DNA of 64,000 nucleotides from Muribaculaceae bacterium. GTDB lineage: Bacteria > Bacteroidota > Bacteroidia > Bacteroidales > Muribaculaceae. The first letter of the stretch is position 1; every line of letters begins with the position of its first letter. The stretch is taken from assembly GCA_017505535.1 (NCBI GenBank), contig JAFVPD010000031.1:62001-126000 (forward strand), given 5' to 3'. This document shows positions 29,296-37,581 of the stretch, in pieces. The notes below the pieces were generated by a model. The model was not told where the DNA came from. It did not search any database and saw only the letters and a program-made list of their open reading frames with translations. Position numbers and translations under genes: made by a program.

Positions 29296-30594
29296 ATGAT
29301 TTGGAATCCCAATAAAGAGTGCATGAGTCGTGATGAGATGCATGCTCTTCAAAGCAAACGATTACAGAAATTAGTAACTTATGTTTATCACAATGTGCCA
29401 TTCTATCGCAATAAAATGCAATCAATGGACATCGCTCCAGAGGACATCAAGAGTATTGACGACATTGTGAAATTGCCATTTACAACCAAACAGGATTTGC
29501 GAGATAATTTTCCCTATGGATTGCAAGCAGCACCATCGTCAGAAATTGTGCGTGTGCATGCTTCATCAGGGACAACAGGTAATCCTACTATTGTTGGTTA
29601 TACACGCAAAGACTTGGCTGTGTGGTCAGAAGTGATGGCTCGATGTTTAACTGCCTATGGCGTAACTCGCAATGATACGTTCTCGGTAAGTTACGGCTAT
29701 GGTTTATTCACCGGAGGCCTTGGTGCGCACTATGGAGTGGAAAATCTTGGTGCTACCGTAGTTCCCACATCTACCGGAAACACAGAGAAACACATTCGCC
29801 TCATTCGCGACTTGAAGATTTCCGGCATAGCATGTACACCATCCTATGCACTATATTTGGCGGAAACTCTTGAAAAAATGGGGTTATCGAAAGATGACAT
29901 CAGTTTGCGTATAGGTGCATTTGGAGCTGAGCCATGGACCGAAAACATGCGCAAAGAGATTGAAGAACGTTTAGGATTGAAAGGTTATAATATTTATGGA
30001 TTGAGTGAAATAATGGGCCCGGGGGTGTCTTATGAATGTCAAGAACAAAATGGTTCTCACATTAACGAAGACCATTTCTATCCTGAAATTATTAACCCCG
30101 AGACATTGGAACAATTGCCCTATGGAACGCAAGGAGAGTTGGTATTTACAACATTGACCAAAGAGGGTATGCCATTATTGCGTTATCGCACAAAAGACTT
30201 GTGCACATTGTTAGATGGAGAGTGTGCATGTGGACGCACAGAAGTGCGCATGGGACGTATCGTTGGTAGAAGTGATGATATGCTCATCATACGAGGTATA
30301 AACGTGTTCCCATCACAGGTTGAAAGTGTTATACTTGAAATGCCCGAATTTGAGCCACAATATATGTTGGTTGTTGAGCGAGTGAATAATTTGGACACTT
30401 TACAGGTTCAGGTAGAAGTACGCAAAGACTTCTTTAGTGGCGATGTCGGTAGCATGTTGGCAATGAAGAAACGATTGGCCGATAAACTCAAAAGTGTACT
30501 TTCAATTAGTGCTGAAGTGCGCTTGATGGAACCTAATGGCATTGAACGTAGTCAGGGTAAAGGAAAGCATGTGATTGATAAACGTATTTTGTAA
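29296..30594 (+). CDS. Phenylacetate-CoA ligase-like aryl-CoA ligase
   Basis: Adenylate-forming enzyme activating an arylacetate to its CoA thioester. The 432-residue length, the P-loop HASSGTTGNPTIVGYT, the YGYGLFTGGLGAHYG segment and the C-terminal GRSDDMLIIRGINVFPSQVE are typical of the PaaK family. In this operon the likely substrates are phenylacetate, indoleacetate or hydroxyphenylacetate. Confidence 0.93.
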   Translation: MIWNPNKECMSRDEMHALQSKRLQKLVTYVYHNVPFYRNKMQSMDIAPEDIKSIDDIVKLPFTTKQDLRDNFPYGLQAAPSSEIVRVHASSGTTGNPTIVGYTRKDLAVWSEVMARCLTAYGVTRNDTFSVSYGYGLFTGGLGAHYGVENLGATVVPTSTGNTEKHIRLIRDLKISGIACTPSYALYLAETLEKMGLSKDDISLRIGAFGAEPWTENMRKEIEERLGLKGYNIYGLSEIMGPGVSYECQEQNGSHINEDHFYPEIINPETLEQLPYGTQGELVFTTLTKEGMPLLRYRTKDLCTLLDGECACGRTEVRMGRIVGRSDDMLIIRGINVFPSQVESVILEMPEFEPQYMLVVERVNNLDTLQVQVEVRKDFFSGDVGSMLAMKKRLADKLKSVLSISAEVRLMEPNGIERSQGKGKHVIDKRIL

Positions 30595-30611
30595 CTTAAA
30601 ATAAACGTGAT

Positions 30612-31019
30612 ATGACAATTAAGCAATTATCAATTTTCCTTGAAAATAAAACAGGAAGAATAAATGACTTGACCAAAATATTGGGTAAATATGGCATTAA
30701 TATGCATGCATTCAGCATGGCTGAAACTACCGATTTTGGTATTTTGCGATTAATCGTATCAGATGTGGAGCGTGCTGTTGAGGTGTTGCGCGAAGAAAAC
30801 TTTGCCGTAATGCTCACAGATGTTGTGTGTATCAGTTGCCCAAATGTAGCCGGATCACTCTCTGAAATTCTTGCACATTTGGCAAATAACGATATATTCA
30901 TTGAGTATATGTATGCGTTTGCTGAAGGCGATAAAGCAAATGTGGTTATTCACCCCAACGATCTTGAAAAGTGTGTTGCCGAGCTAAAAAAATGCGATTG
31001 TAACATTAACTCCCTCTAA
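30612..31019 (+). CDS. Tandem ACT-domain protein
   Basis: The 135-residue protein consists of two ACT domains (about 1-68 and 70-135). The first begins TIKQLSIFLENKTGRINDLTKILGKYGINMHAFSM and the second SCPNVAGSLSEILAHLANNDIFIEYMYA. Free-standing tandem ACT proteins beside aryl-CoA ligases are common in anaerobes and are thought to sense amino acids, here probably aromatic ones. There is no catalytic domain. It is the last gene of the operon, followed by a terminator. Confidence 0.9.
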   Translation: MTIKQLSIFLENKTGRINDLTKILGKYGINMHAFSMAETTDFGILRLIVSDVERAVEVLREENFAVMLTDVVCISCPNVAGSLSEILAHLANNDIFIEYMYAFAEGDKANVVIHPNDLEKCVAELKKCDCNINSL

Positions 31020-31039
31020 AACACATCGACCTATAAAAA

Positions 31040-31082
31040 ACGAGACTGCCCAACTTTTCAAGTTAGACAGTCTCATTTTTAT
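31040..31082 (+). terminator. Rho-independent terminator
   Basis: Stem GAGACTG (31042-31048) with CAGTCTC (31068-31074), a further inner stem AACTT/AAGTT, then ATTTTTATG. Confidence 0.88.
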
Positions 31083-31096
31083 GCTTAAAATTTTTC

Positions 31097-31711
31097 TTAG
31101 AACAAATAAGCCGCAGTAATGGTCCAATAACGATTCTTACCTTCAATTCCGGCAGCATCTATCGTATTGGGACTTAATGTTTCAATTGCTTTAGTCAAAC
31201 CAAGGCCATAACTTGCTCCTATTTGAATTTTATTAATCAATTGCACACCTACACCAAAATTCCATGCAACATCAACTTTTTTGTTTTTGTAAGCATTCTC
31301 AATTTCTTCTTTACTTGTGAGGAAAGCAACACTTGGTCCGGTGAAAATATAAGGAGAAACAACTTTACCCACAACCGGCAAACCGATTTTCCATTTTAGG
31401 TTCAATGGTATTTCAATATAATCACGGTTGTTTGCAGGTTTTTCTGTACCGTTTTCATATATGTTTCCGGTGCGATGAACATACATTGCCGAAATGTCAA
31501 ATCCAAGGTTTGCGATAGGAAGCATCACTTCAAGCATTGCACCTCCGGTGAATCCGGCACGATTATCGGCAGAGATAATACTTTCATCAAATTTCAAATC
31601 ATTTACAGCGACTCCGGCCTTAAGACCAAACTTCACTTGAGCGTTCATTGTAGTTGCTCCAATTGCAAAAATCATTGCAACAGCAATCAAAATTCGTTTT
31701 AAGTTCTTCAT
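31097..31711 (-). CDS. PorT-like outer membrane beta-barrel protein
   Basis: The 204-residue protein has a clear signal peptide (MKNLKRILIAVAMIFAIG...NAQ) and then alternating strands of an eight-stranded barrel (QVKFGLKAGVAVNDL, YIEIPLNLKWKIGLP, SYGLGLTKAIETL, ending WTITAAYLF with a terminal aromatic). This is the outer-membrane beta-barrel (OMP_b-brl_2 type) family common in Bacteroidota. The function is unknown. It is monocistronic with a TAACTTTG element before it. Confidence 0.88.
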   Translation of the reverse strand: MKNLKRILIAVAMIFAIGATTMNAQVKFGLKAGVAVNDLKFDESIISADNRAGFTGGAMLEVMLPIANLGFDISAMYVHRTGNIYENGTEKPANNRDYIEIPLNLKWKIGLPVVGKVVSPYIFTGPSVAFLTSKEEIENAYKNKKVDVAWNFGVGVQLINKIQIGASYGLGLTKAIETLSPNTIDAAGIEGKNRYWTITAAYLF

Positions 31712-31751
31712 TTTTAGGTTGATTTTAAATTAGTATTGATATAATAATAAA

Positions 31752-31759
31752 CAAAGTTA
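31752..31759 (-). promoter_or_regulatory. -7 promoter element of the barrel gene
   Basis: TAACTTTG on the minus strand, 40 bases before the start at 31711. Confidence 0.6.
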
Positions 31760-31816
31760 CAGCAGAGTTGCCGTTATTGCAAATTTTTTGGCTAAAAGTT
31801 CTACATTTATAACATC

Positions 31817-31832
31817 TAAATTTGTAAATTTG
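31817..31832 (+). promoter_or_regulatory. Tandem -7 promoter elements before the DUF59 gene
   Basis: TAAATTTG occurs twice back to back (31817-31824 and 31825-31832). The second lies only 7 bases before the ATG at 31840, so that transcript would be leaderless or nearly so. Confidence 0.6.
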
Positions 31833-31839
31833 CACTATT

Positions 31840-32160
31840 ATGACAGAAGAATTAAGATTAAGCCTCACAGAAAAGGTCGTAACGATGCTAAAAACCGTGT
31901 ACGACCCCGAAGTTCCCGTTGATATATATGAATTGGGCCTCATATATGGAATTGATATTGATGATGACGGAAACCTCAAAATTACAATGACTTTAACTGC
32001 TCCGGCATGCCCTGCTGCTGACTTTATTGTTGAAGACACCCGCATAAAACTTGAAAGTATTGATGGCATAAATAGCGTTGATATCCAAATTGTTTTTGAG
32101 CCCGAATGGAACAAAGACATGATGAGCGAAGAAGCCAAGCTTGAACTCGGAATGTTATAA
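31840..32160 (+). CDS. DUF59 / MIP18-family protein (SufT-like)
   Basis: The 106-residue protein carries the DUF59 core: VTMLKTVYDPEVPVDIYELGLIYGIDI and MTLTAPACPAADFIVEDTRIKL, including the conserved cysteine in the TAPACP motif. Members such as SufT help iron-sulfur cluster maturation. The lpxH gene follows after 12 bases and is probably co-transcribed. Confidence 0.92.
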   Translation: MTEELRLSLTEKVVTMLKTVYDPEVPVDIYELGLIYGIDIDDDGNLKITMTLTAPACPAADFIVEDTRIKLESIDGINSVDIQIVFEPEWNKDMMSEEAKLELGML

Positions 32161-32172
32161 CATTATTTTAGC

Positions 32173-32922
32173 ATGAGACAATATACCTATTTTATATCTG
32201 ACTTACATTTAGGGGCTACATACCTTAAAAACCCACTTGACTATGAGAGGAGGGTTGTCTCTTGGCTAAAATCGATAAAAGACGATGCTAAATCGCTCTA
32301 CTTAATGGGTGATATTCTTGACTATTGGTATGAATATCGCACCGTTGTTCCACGCGGATTCACTCGCTTTTTTGGTACAATAGCAGAGTTGGCCGATTCA
32401 GGCGTGGAAATCACGTGGTTCATAGGCAACCACGACATTTGGATTTTTGACTATCTCCCTCAAGAATTAGGAATACGCATTGTTGATGGCTCTGAAATTG
32501 TAGAAATAGAAGGGAAACGATTCTTCCTTGCTCATGGAGATGGAATTGGCAAGTTGTCAGCGGGATTTAAACTCATCAGGTCGCTCTTTCGCAACCGATT
32601 CTGTCAATGGCTATTTGCGACAATTCACCCTCGATGGACTATCCCATTTGCCCACAGATGGTCATCTCATAGTAGAAATTACTCCGACGAAGCTCCTCAA
32701 TCCAATGAAGAGCTTAAAGAGATTCTAATCCCATTTTGTCAAGACTATCTAAAAGAAGACCCTACTATTAACTACTTTGTTATGGGACATCTTCACATCA
32801 TGTTAAATCACCAATTACAGCCTCAATCCCGACTAATTATTCTCGGAGATTGGATTCATCATTTTTCTTATGCGAAATTTGATGGCATTCAATTAACACT
32901 ACATCAGCACAGCGACAAATAG
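32173..32922 (+). CDS. lpxH: UDP-2,3-diacylglucosamine diphosphatase
   Basis: Metallophosphoesterase of the lipid A pathway that hydrolyses UDP-diacylglucosamine to lipid X. The 249-residue chain shows D10 and H12 (ISDLHLG), D47 (MGDILDYW), N86 and H87 (FIGNHDIW), the HGDG motif near 121 and GHLH near 205, the full calcineurin-like set. The RTVVPRGFTRFFG segment corresponds to the lipid-binding cap. No other lpx gene is next to it. Confidence 0.93.
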   Translation: MRQYTYFISDLHLGATYLKNPLDYERRVVSWLKSIKDDAKSLYLMGDILDYWYEYRTVVPRGFTRFFGTIAELADSGVEITWFIGNHDIWIFDYLPQELGIRIVDGSEIVEIEGKRFFLAHGDGIGKLSAGFKLIRSLFRNRFCQWLFATIHPRWTIPFAHRWSSHSRNYSDEAPQSNEELKEILIPFCQDYLKEDPTINYFVMGHLHIMLNHQLQPQSRLIILGDWIHHFSYAKFDGIQLTLHQHSDK

Positions 32923-33090
32923 GAATTTTTAGCTTTATTAACAGCAAAATGTCACAAAACATAAACTCCTATAACTCAAAGAAATATACAATTCTTTCCC
33001 AATCGGGTAAAAATGGAATGTGTGAAAAGGTGTTTTTAAACATATAAAAATATTTGGTTAACCCACCAAAAAAGGTGACCTTTGCATCAC

Positions 33091-33178
33091 AAACCTAAAA
33101 CAATCTTTTTTACCTTAGAAATTGTACCTATTGGAAACCCATAGGACGGAGCGTTGAGATGACGCTCCGTTTTATTTT
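33091..33178 (+). ncRNA. Candidate small RNA with own promoter and terminator
   Basis: No gene lies between lpxH (ends 32922) and the convergent PAP2 gene (33199). A promoter-like pair TTTG (33053-33056), 20 bases, GACCTTTG (33077-33084) precedes about 85 bases that contain hairpin CCTAT/ATAGG (33127-33145) and end in a rho-independent terminator at 33146-33176. This could be an intergenic small RNA, or merely the lpxH terminator region. Confidence 0.35.
33146..33178 (+). terminator. Rho-independent terminator
   Basis: Perfect 9-bp stem ACGGAGCGT/ACGCTCCGT (33146-33154 with 33162-33170) followed by TTTATTTTAT on the plus strand only. Confidence 0.8.
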
Positions 33179-33187
33179 ATATCATTA

Positions 33188-33214
33188 GTCTGCCACATTT
33201 AAAATGCGGCAGAC
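33188..33214 (-). terminator. Hairpin at the 3' end of the PAP2 gene
   Basis: GTCTGCC (33188-33194) pairs with GGCAGAC (33208-33214) with further pairing inside. It overlaps the stop codon; the T-tract is weak, so it may be a weak terminator or RNA-stability hairpin. Confidence 0.5.
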
Positions 33215-34458
33215 ATAGAAATGCCTACATTTATAGCGCCAATATTAAATGACTTTGATTGAGTTGTGGTTATTCCATAGATTGTGGAAGGCTTAACTCC
33301 AAACTCGTAGTGTGATATTTCATAACCGATTGTAGCCCCAACACTCATATAATCAGTCAGTCTCATGTCAAATCCCACGTTTGCCATTCCACTCATTGAA
33401 CTACTACTTGAAGAAACACTCCGTTCTTCTGATTTTACATGAAGATGCGCCGAATACTTTGCGCCAACTTCGGCATTAAAAGCGAAAACATCATTAATCG
33501 CAACCCTATATGATGGAACAAGTGTAACACCAACTGAATTTAACGGAGCAACAAAAGTACGCTTGCCACAACTCTCAACAAAAATCGGAGCTGAGCGCAT
33601 CGACATAGCTATCCCCACTCCCCAATTATCATTAAATGGGTACACCGCTTCAACCGACGTTTCAATCGCCGGAGATAGGCTCAACGTAACATCTCCCAAT
33701 TGCATATCGGTAAGAGGAATTGAAAATGTATTAGACAAAGTAAACGATGGTGTAAAATCATTAGGCTCTGTAATTTCCGAGATGCGATGTTCAATTTGCC
33801 GATTTCCCGAAATAATATCTCCAATATAATAACCGGCTTGCGCCGACAAAATACCAATACCAGCACCGGCAAACACATCACTCGGCATGTGCCTACGGTC
33901 AATGACGCGTTGCATACCAATAGCCGAGGCCACTGAATAAGCCCCTACGGCATACCATGGACTACGCCAAGCCAATTCTCGAGCTGTTACCGTTGCACCC
34001 AAATATGCCCACGCAGTATGTCCCGATGGGAATGAACGCATATCACTTCCATCGGGTCTCATTGACTCATAATTGTCCTTTAATAACGATACCGTTGTCG
34101 CCATTATCGCCACCGACGCTCCATGTGAAATTGCCATACGTCCCCAACCCGAGCGTGTTGGCGAACCACACATTTTCATCACCCATGGAAATGCAAGAGG
34201 AGTATATTGTGCAATATCAACAACACCTTTTTGTTCTTCGGAAAATCTCACTGCACTCCAATCATGCATTGACCTACTTGCTATCACTCCCGGAATGGTA
34301 TATCCAGCCCCGGCAATGGTTATCCCCCACCATGCATTTTTAGAAGAATGAGAATAGGGCGAAAATCGGGACGATGATAAAATAGTATCGGGTGATTCTA
34401 TTGCAAATGCGTCAGCAATAGAAATTAAACCTATCAATAGAACTAATAAACGATTCAT
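33199..34458 (-). CDS. PAP2 phosphatase fused to an outer membrane barrel-like domain
   Basis: The 419-residue protein starts with a signal peptide (1-19). The first half (about 40-215) has the PAP2 active site: K127 through RP at 134-135, PSGHT (144-148) and R-x-x-D-R-R-H followed by D194 (IDRRHMPSD). The second half (about 235-419) consists of alternating strands ending in an aromatic residue (...GISMSAAF), as in outer membrane barrels. It would dephosphorylate lipid or isoprenoid phosphates, with a lipid A phosphate as a possible target. The fusion occurs in Bacteroidota. Confidence 0.85.
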   Translation of the reverse strand: MNRLLVLLIGLISIADAFAIESPDTILSSSRFSPYSHSSKNAWWGITIAGAGYTIPGVIASRSMHDWSAVRFSEEQKGVVDIAQYTPLAFPWVMKMCGSPTRSGWGRMAISHGASVAIMATTVSLLKDNYESMRPDGSDMRSFPSGHTAWAYLGATVTARELAWRSPWYAVGAYSVASAIGMQRVIDRRHMPSDVFAGAGIGILSAQAGYYIGDIISGNRQIEHRISEITEPNDFTPSFTLSNTFSIPLTDMQLGDVTLSLSPAIETSVEAVYPFNDNWGVGIAMSMRSAPIFVESCGKRTFVAPLNSVGVTLVPSYRVAINDVFAFNAEVGAKYSAHLHVKSEERSVSSSSSSMSGMANVGFDMRLTDYMSVGATIGYEISHYEFGVKPSTIYGITTTQSKSFNIGAINVGISMSAAF

Positions 34459-34486
34459 ATTAACTCAAACAAAATGGAATAATACA

Positions 34487-34494
34487 CAAATATA
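34487..34494 (-). promoter_or_regulatory. -7 promoter element of the PAP2 gene
   Basis: TATATTTG on the minus strand, 28 bases before the start codon. Confidence 0.55.
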
Positions 34495-34540
34495 CAACAA
34501 TTATTTTATCAATATATCACCACAAATTCTCAAATCGTCA

Positions 34541-35887
34541 TTATTTGTTCCGGCTCTTTTGCCACACTATGAATATGACTATAATTGTCAGCAATTCAGC
34601 AGCAGGCATAGACAGCCATATTCCTGTAATATTTATCAATTGAGGTATAATTATAAAACATGGCAATAAAAACACACATCCTCGAAGCAAAACAAACAAT
34701 GTTGAATGTTTAACGCGTTCGATACTCTGATAATAACCAATAGTCGCAACATTCATTATGAACGGGATTATCCCAACAGCCAAATAAGGGAAACCATTTA
34801 CGGCTATTCGCCCTGCTTCACTCCCCTCCGCAACAAACAAGTAAACCAGTTTGTCGGGAATCAATACAAATAACAATGACACGATTAAACCACACACTAA
34901 CGATGACATAAACAATAATCTTCGTGCCTTTTTTATTTGATGCCATCTACTGAGGCCATAATTATAACTGATTATTGGTTGTGCCGATTGTGCTATAGAG
35001 TTACCTATCATAAAGAAAAACGGCATATAATAGCACGCAATTCCAAATGCTCCCACACCGGCATCACCCAAATAGCTCATAAACACTATATTTCCAACAA
35101 AAACAAGTACCGCAAGAGACATTTCACCCAATAATGTTGAGAAACCAATCTTACATTGATACATAATATTGCGCATTGTCAATCGCATGCTTTTCATGCT
35201 TAATTTCATGCGTATCAACCCCAATGTTTCGGCATAAAAGAGTAAATAAATCATTGCCATTAATCCACCTAAAAATATAGATATTCCTGTGGCTATCGCG
35301 GCCCCTTTTATGCCCATACCCAACGGAAAAATAAACACCCAATCAAGCACTGCATTCAACACCGATGGAATTATATTGCACCACATAGCAAATCGAGGAG
35401 ACCCATCTACCCTTATAATAAAGAGCCCTATTAACGACCACATTTCAAATATAAAACAAGGCACAAGCCATATCATGTAGTCAATCACCAATGGCAACAA
35501 TGTTTCAGATGCGCCCAATAATCGCGCCGTTTTTTCGGGGAAGAAAAATATGAGTCCACACAATAATAGAGTAAATATACTTGACACAATAATTGATTGA
35601 GTAATATTCAATCGTGCGGCTTTTATATTTTTTCGAGATAAATGCACCGACGCAACAACCGAACAACCTGTTCCTATCATCAGCCCCAATCCTGCCATAA
35701 TTTGATAAATGGGTACTACTATATTAACCGAGGCAACGCCTTCAGCACCAACCCCACGCCCCATAAACACACCATCAATCGCTGTCATTGCCGACATTGA
35801 TATTGTGCCAAGAATTGTTGGTATCAATAATTTCCTAAACAGTCTTGAAATGTTTTCTGTTTCAAAATCTATTGCATCTCGTTTCAT
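34541..35887 (-). CDS. MATE-family multidrug efflux transporter
   Basis: The 448-residue polytopic protein shows the twelve hydrophobic segments and internal two-fold repeat of MATE antiporters. It begins with KLLIPTILGTISMSAMTAIDGVFMGRGVGAEGVASVNI, matching the first helix pair, with a mirrored segment near residues 255-300. Such pumps exchange sodium or protons for cationic drugs or metabolites. The roughly 100-base leader contains a strong hairpin with a short T-tract that could act as an attenuator. Confidence 0.93.
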   Translation of the reverse strand: MKRDAIDFETENISRLFRKLLIPTILGTISMSAMTAIDGVFMGRGVGAEGVASVNIVVPIYQIMAGLGLMIGTGCSVVASVHLSRKNIKAARLNITQSIIVSSIFTLLLCGLIFFFPEKTARLLGASETLLPLVIDYMIWLVPCFIFEMWSLIGLFIIRVDGSPRFAMWCNIIPSVLNAVLDWVFIFPLGMGIKGAAIATGISIFLGGLMAMIYLLFYAETLGLIRMKLSMKSMRLTMRNIMYQCKIGFSTLLGEMSLAVLVFVGNIVFMSYLGDAGVGAFGIACYYMPFFFMIGNSIAQSAQPIISYNYGLSRWHQIKKARRLLFMSSLVCGLIVSLLFVLIPDKLVYLFVAEGSEAGRIAVNGFPYLAVGIIPFIMNVATIGYYQSIERVKHSTLFVLLRGCVFLLPCFIIIPQLINITGIWLSMPAAELLTIIVIFIVWQKSRNK

Positions 35888-35900
35888 TTTTATTCTTTAT

Positions 35901-35952
35901 TTAAGCCAAAACCGGATAAGAATTTCTGAGCGCACTCAGCATCTTATCCGGC
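35901..35952 (-). promoter_or_regulatory. Attenuator-like hairpin in the MATE leader
   Basis: On the minus strand a 10-bp stem (35912-35921 with 35942-35951) encloses a second 5-bp hairpin (35926-35930 with 35935-35939) and is followed by TTTTGG, 24 bases before the MATE start. The minus-strand T-tract argues against it being a terminator for the divergent gene. Confidence 0.5.
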
Positions 35953-35988
35953 TATAATAGTTACGACTAATCGCCTCCGATGAACACA

Positions 35989-36004
35989 CAAAAGTACAAA
36001 ATTA
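35989..36004 (-). promoter_or_regulatory. Tandem -7 promoter elements of the MATE gene
   Basis: TACTTTTG (35989-35996) and TAATTTTG (35997-36004) lie back to back on the minus strand. Confidence 0.6.
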
Positions 36005-36091
36005 CCCTTATTCACACAACTTATGCGACGAGAAAAACTCTTTGCTCAAAAGTACCACTGAAATATATTTTAGAGACACAGAAAAAATGTG

Positions 36092-36099
36092 TAGCTTTG
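36092..36099 (+). promoter_or_regulatory. -7 promoter element of the phosphatase-nuclease operon
   Basis: TAGCTTTG followed by CA, 32 bases before the ATG at 36132; it excludes the longer frame starting at 36042. Confidence 0.65.
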
Positions 36100-36131
36100 C
36101 AATATACGAAATTACATACAACCTACTCATC

Positions 36132-36548
36132 ATGAAAATACTGATCATATGCACTGGGAATAGCTGTCGTAGCCAAATGGCTCATGGCTTTTTGCAAAGC
36201 CTAAGCCCCAACCTTGAGGTTTATTCAGCAGGTACCAATCCCGCCCCTTGCGTTAACGCTAAAGCTATAATAGCCATGAGCGAAATTGGCATCGACATTT
36301 CCTCACACCGTCCTATTAATATAAACAAATATCTCTCTGAATGTTGGGATTACGTCATTACTGTATGCGGAGGAGCCAATGAAAGTTGCCCTTCATTTTT
36401 GGGTAAAGTAACACATCGCCTTCATTTAGGATTTGAAGATCCATCAGAAGCAGTTGGGTCGGAGGAATTTATCAGCAACGAATTTAGGCGCATAAGAGAC
36501 GAAATAAGAGATGTTTTCACCCAATTATACCACGACATCAGTAAATAA
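36132..36548 (+). CDS. Low-molecular-weight phosphotyrosine phosphatase / arsenate reductase-like protein
   Basis: The 138-residue protein has the P-loop CTGNSCRS (C7 to R13, CX5R) at its N-terminus and a DPS motif (ED-PSEAVGSEEF) as general acid region. The fold is shared by tyrosine phosphatases and thioredoxin-coupled ArsC. A second P-loop cysteine (C12) is present, and C78-like cysteines occur in VITVCGGANESCP, which resembles the arsenate-reductase triad. I lean to an ArsC-type enzyme. No other ars gene is adjacent. Confidence 0.8.
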   Translation: MKILIICTGNSCRSQMAHGFLQSLSPNLEVYSAGTNPAPCVNAKAIIAMSEIGIDISSHRPININKYLSECWDYVITVCGGANESCPSFLGKVTHRLHLGFEDPSEAVGSEEFISNEFRRIRDEIRDVFTQLYHDISK

Positions 36549-36555
36549 CACTACG

Positions 36556-37581
36556 ATGAAGAAGATATTTGCAACTCTTATTCTATTCTGTGTTGCTCAT
36601 TGTGCCACAACCCTCAATGCACAATCCTTATCTGACAGATTGAAAGGGAAATGTGGTGCAGAATTAAAATCGGCGATAAATAGTTGCTATCGACCTAAGC
36701 ACATTGTGTCGGACTATGTTGGGATTGGTGGAGCTTGGGAAGCATTTCGCAACACCGACGCTATTAATGGTTGCGTGGTTGACCGCTACTCATCACAATC
36801 TCGATCCTTCTCTTCAGATGGGCACTCACCTTCTCAAGAGATGACGATTGACCAAATTGTGAATTTAGCATGGTGGGAAGACAATAATAAATATGGGGAT
36901 ACATTAAAATTTGACCTTCACCATTTAATTCCATGCGACCAAAATGTTCCGTCACTCAAAGAAGACTTTCCTCCCGGAATAGTAACAAATGCAACCTACG
37001 ACAATGGTGTTTGGAAATCGGGATTAGGTGAAATTTCGGGATATCCTACTAACATTTATGAACCGGCCGAGGAGTACAAAGGTGATTTTGCTCGAGCCAT
37101 CATGTACATTATTTCAATATATCCCAATAATAAATGGCAAGGTCGCGGAATAAACTTTTGCCAAAACAACACCTATCCCGCAATCAATAACTATGCAAAA
37201 CAATTGTTACTTAACTGGCATCGCAACGATCCTGTAAGCGATTTTGAGGAACAACGTAATAATGCGATTACCGAGATTCAAGGCAATAGCAATCCTTTTA
37301 TTGACTTTCCACAATTAGCCGAACACGTTTGGGGCACATTGGCCGAAACACCTTTTGATGTTAACCCAGTAAGAGTTCCGCTACGTTCTACTTATAAATT
37401 ATCAGATGATTATATTGAGCTTTACCATCCTTCAATACCACAAGATGTTACATGGAGCATAAATAACTCCGGCATCACAACCAATCGCGTAAAGCCTTCC
37501 GATTTAGGCGTAGGAATACATCAATTACGTTTCCGTAATGGTAGCATCAAAGGCAAACTCATGATTAAAATTATAGAATAA
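36556..37581 (+). CDS. Secreted endonuclease I-family nuclease
   Basis: The 341-residue protein has a signal peptide (1-22) and an Endonuclease I (EndA/NucM-like) domain: the metal and catalytic segment FDLHHLIPCD (D120, H122, H123), EPAEEYKGDFARAIMYI and the late motif NWHRNDPVSDFEEQRNNAI followed by QGNSNPFIDFP. A C-terminal extension of about 70 residues forms a small beta domain. It would degrade external DNA, for nutrients or biofilm turnover. I chose the ATG at 36556; the lipoprotein gene follows with a 1-base overlap. Confidence 0.88.
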   Translation: MKKIFATLILFCVAHCATTLNAQSLSDRLKGKCGAELKSAINSCYRPKHIVSDYVGIGGAWEAFRNTDAINGCVVDRYSSQSRSFSSDGHSPSQEMTIDQIVNLAWWEDNNKYGDTLKFDLHHLIPCDQNVPSLKEDFPPGIVTNATYDNGVWKSGLGEISGYPTNIYEPAEEYKGDFARAIMYIISIYPNNKWQGRGINFCQNNTYPAINNYAKQLLLNWHRNDPVSDFEEQRNNAITEIQGNSNPFIDFPQLAEHVWGTLAETPFDVNPVRVPLRSTYKLSDDYIELYHPSIPQDVTWSINNSGITTNRVKPSDLGVGIHQLRFRNGSIKGKLMIKIIE

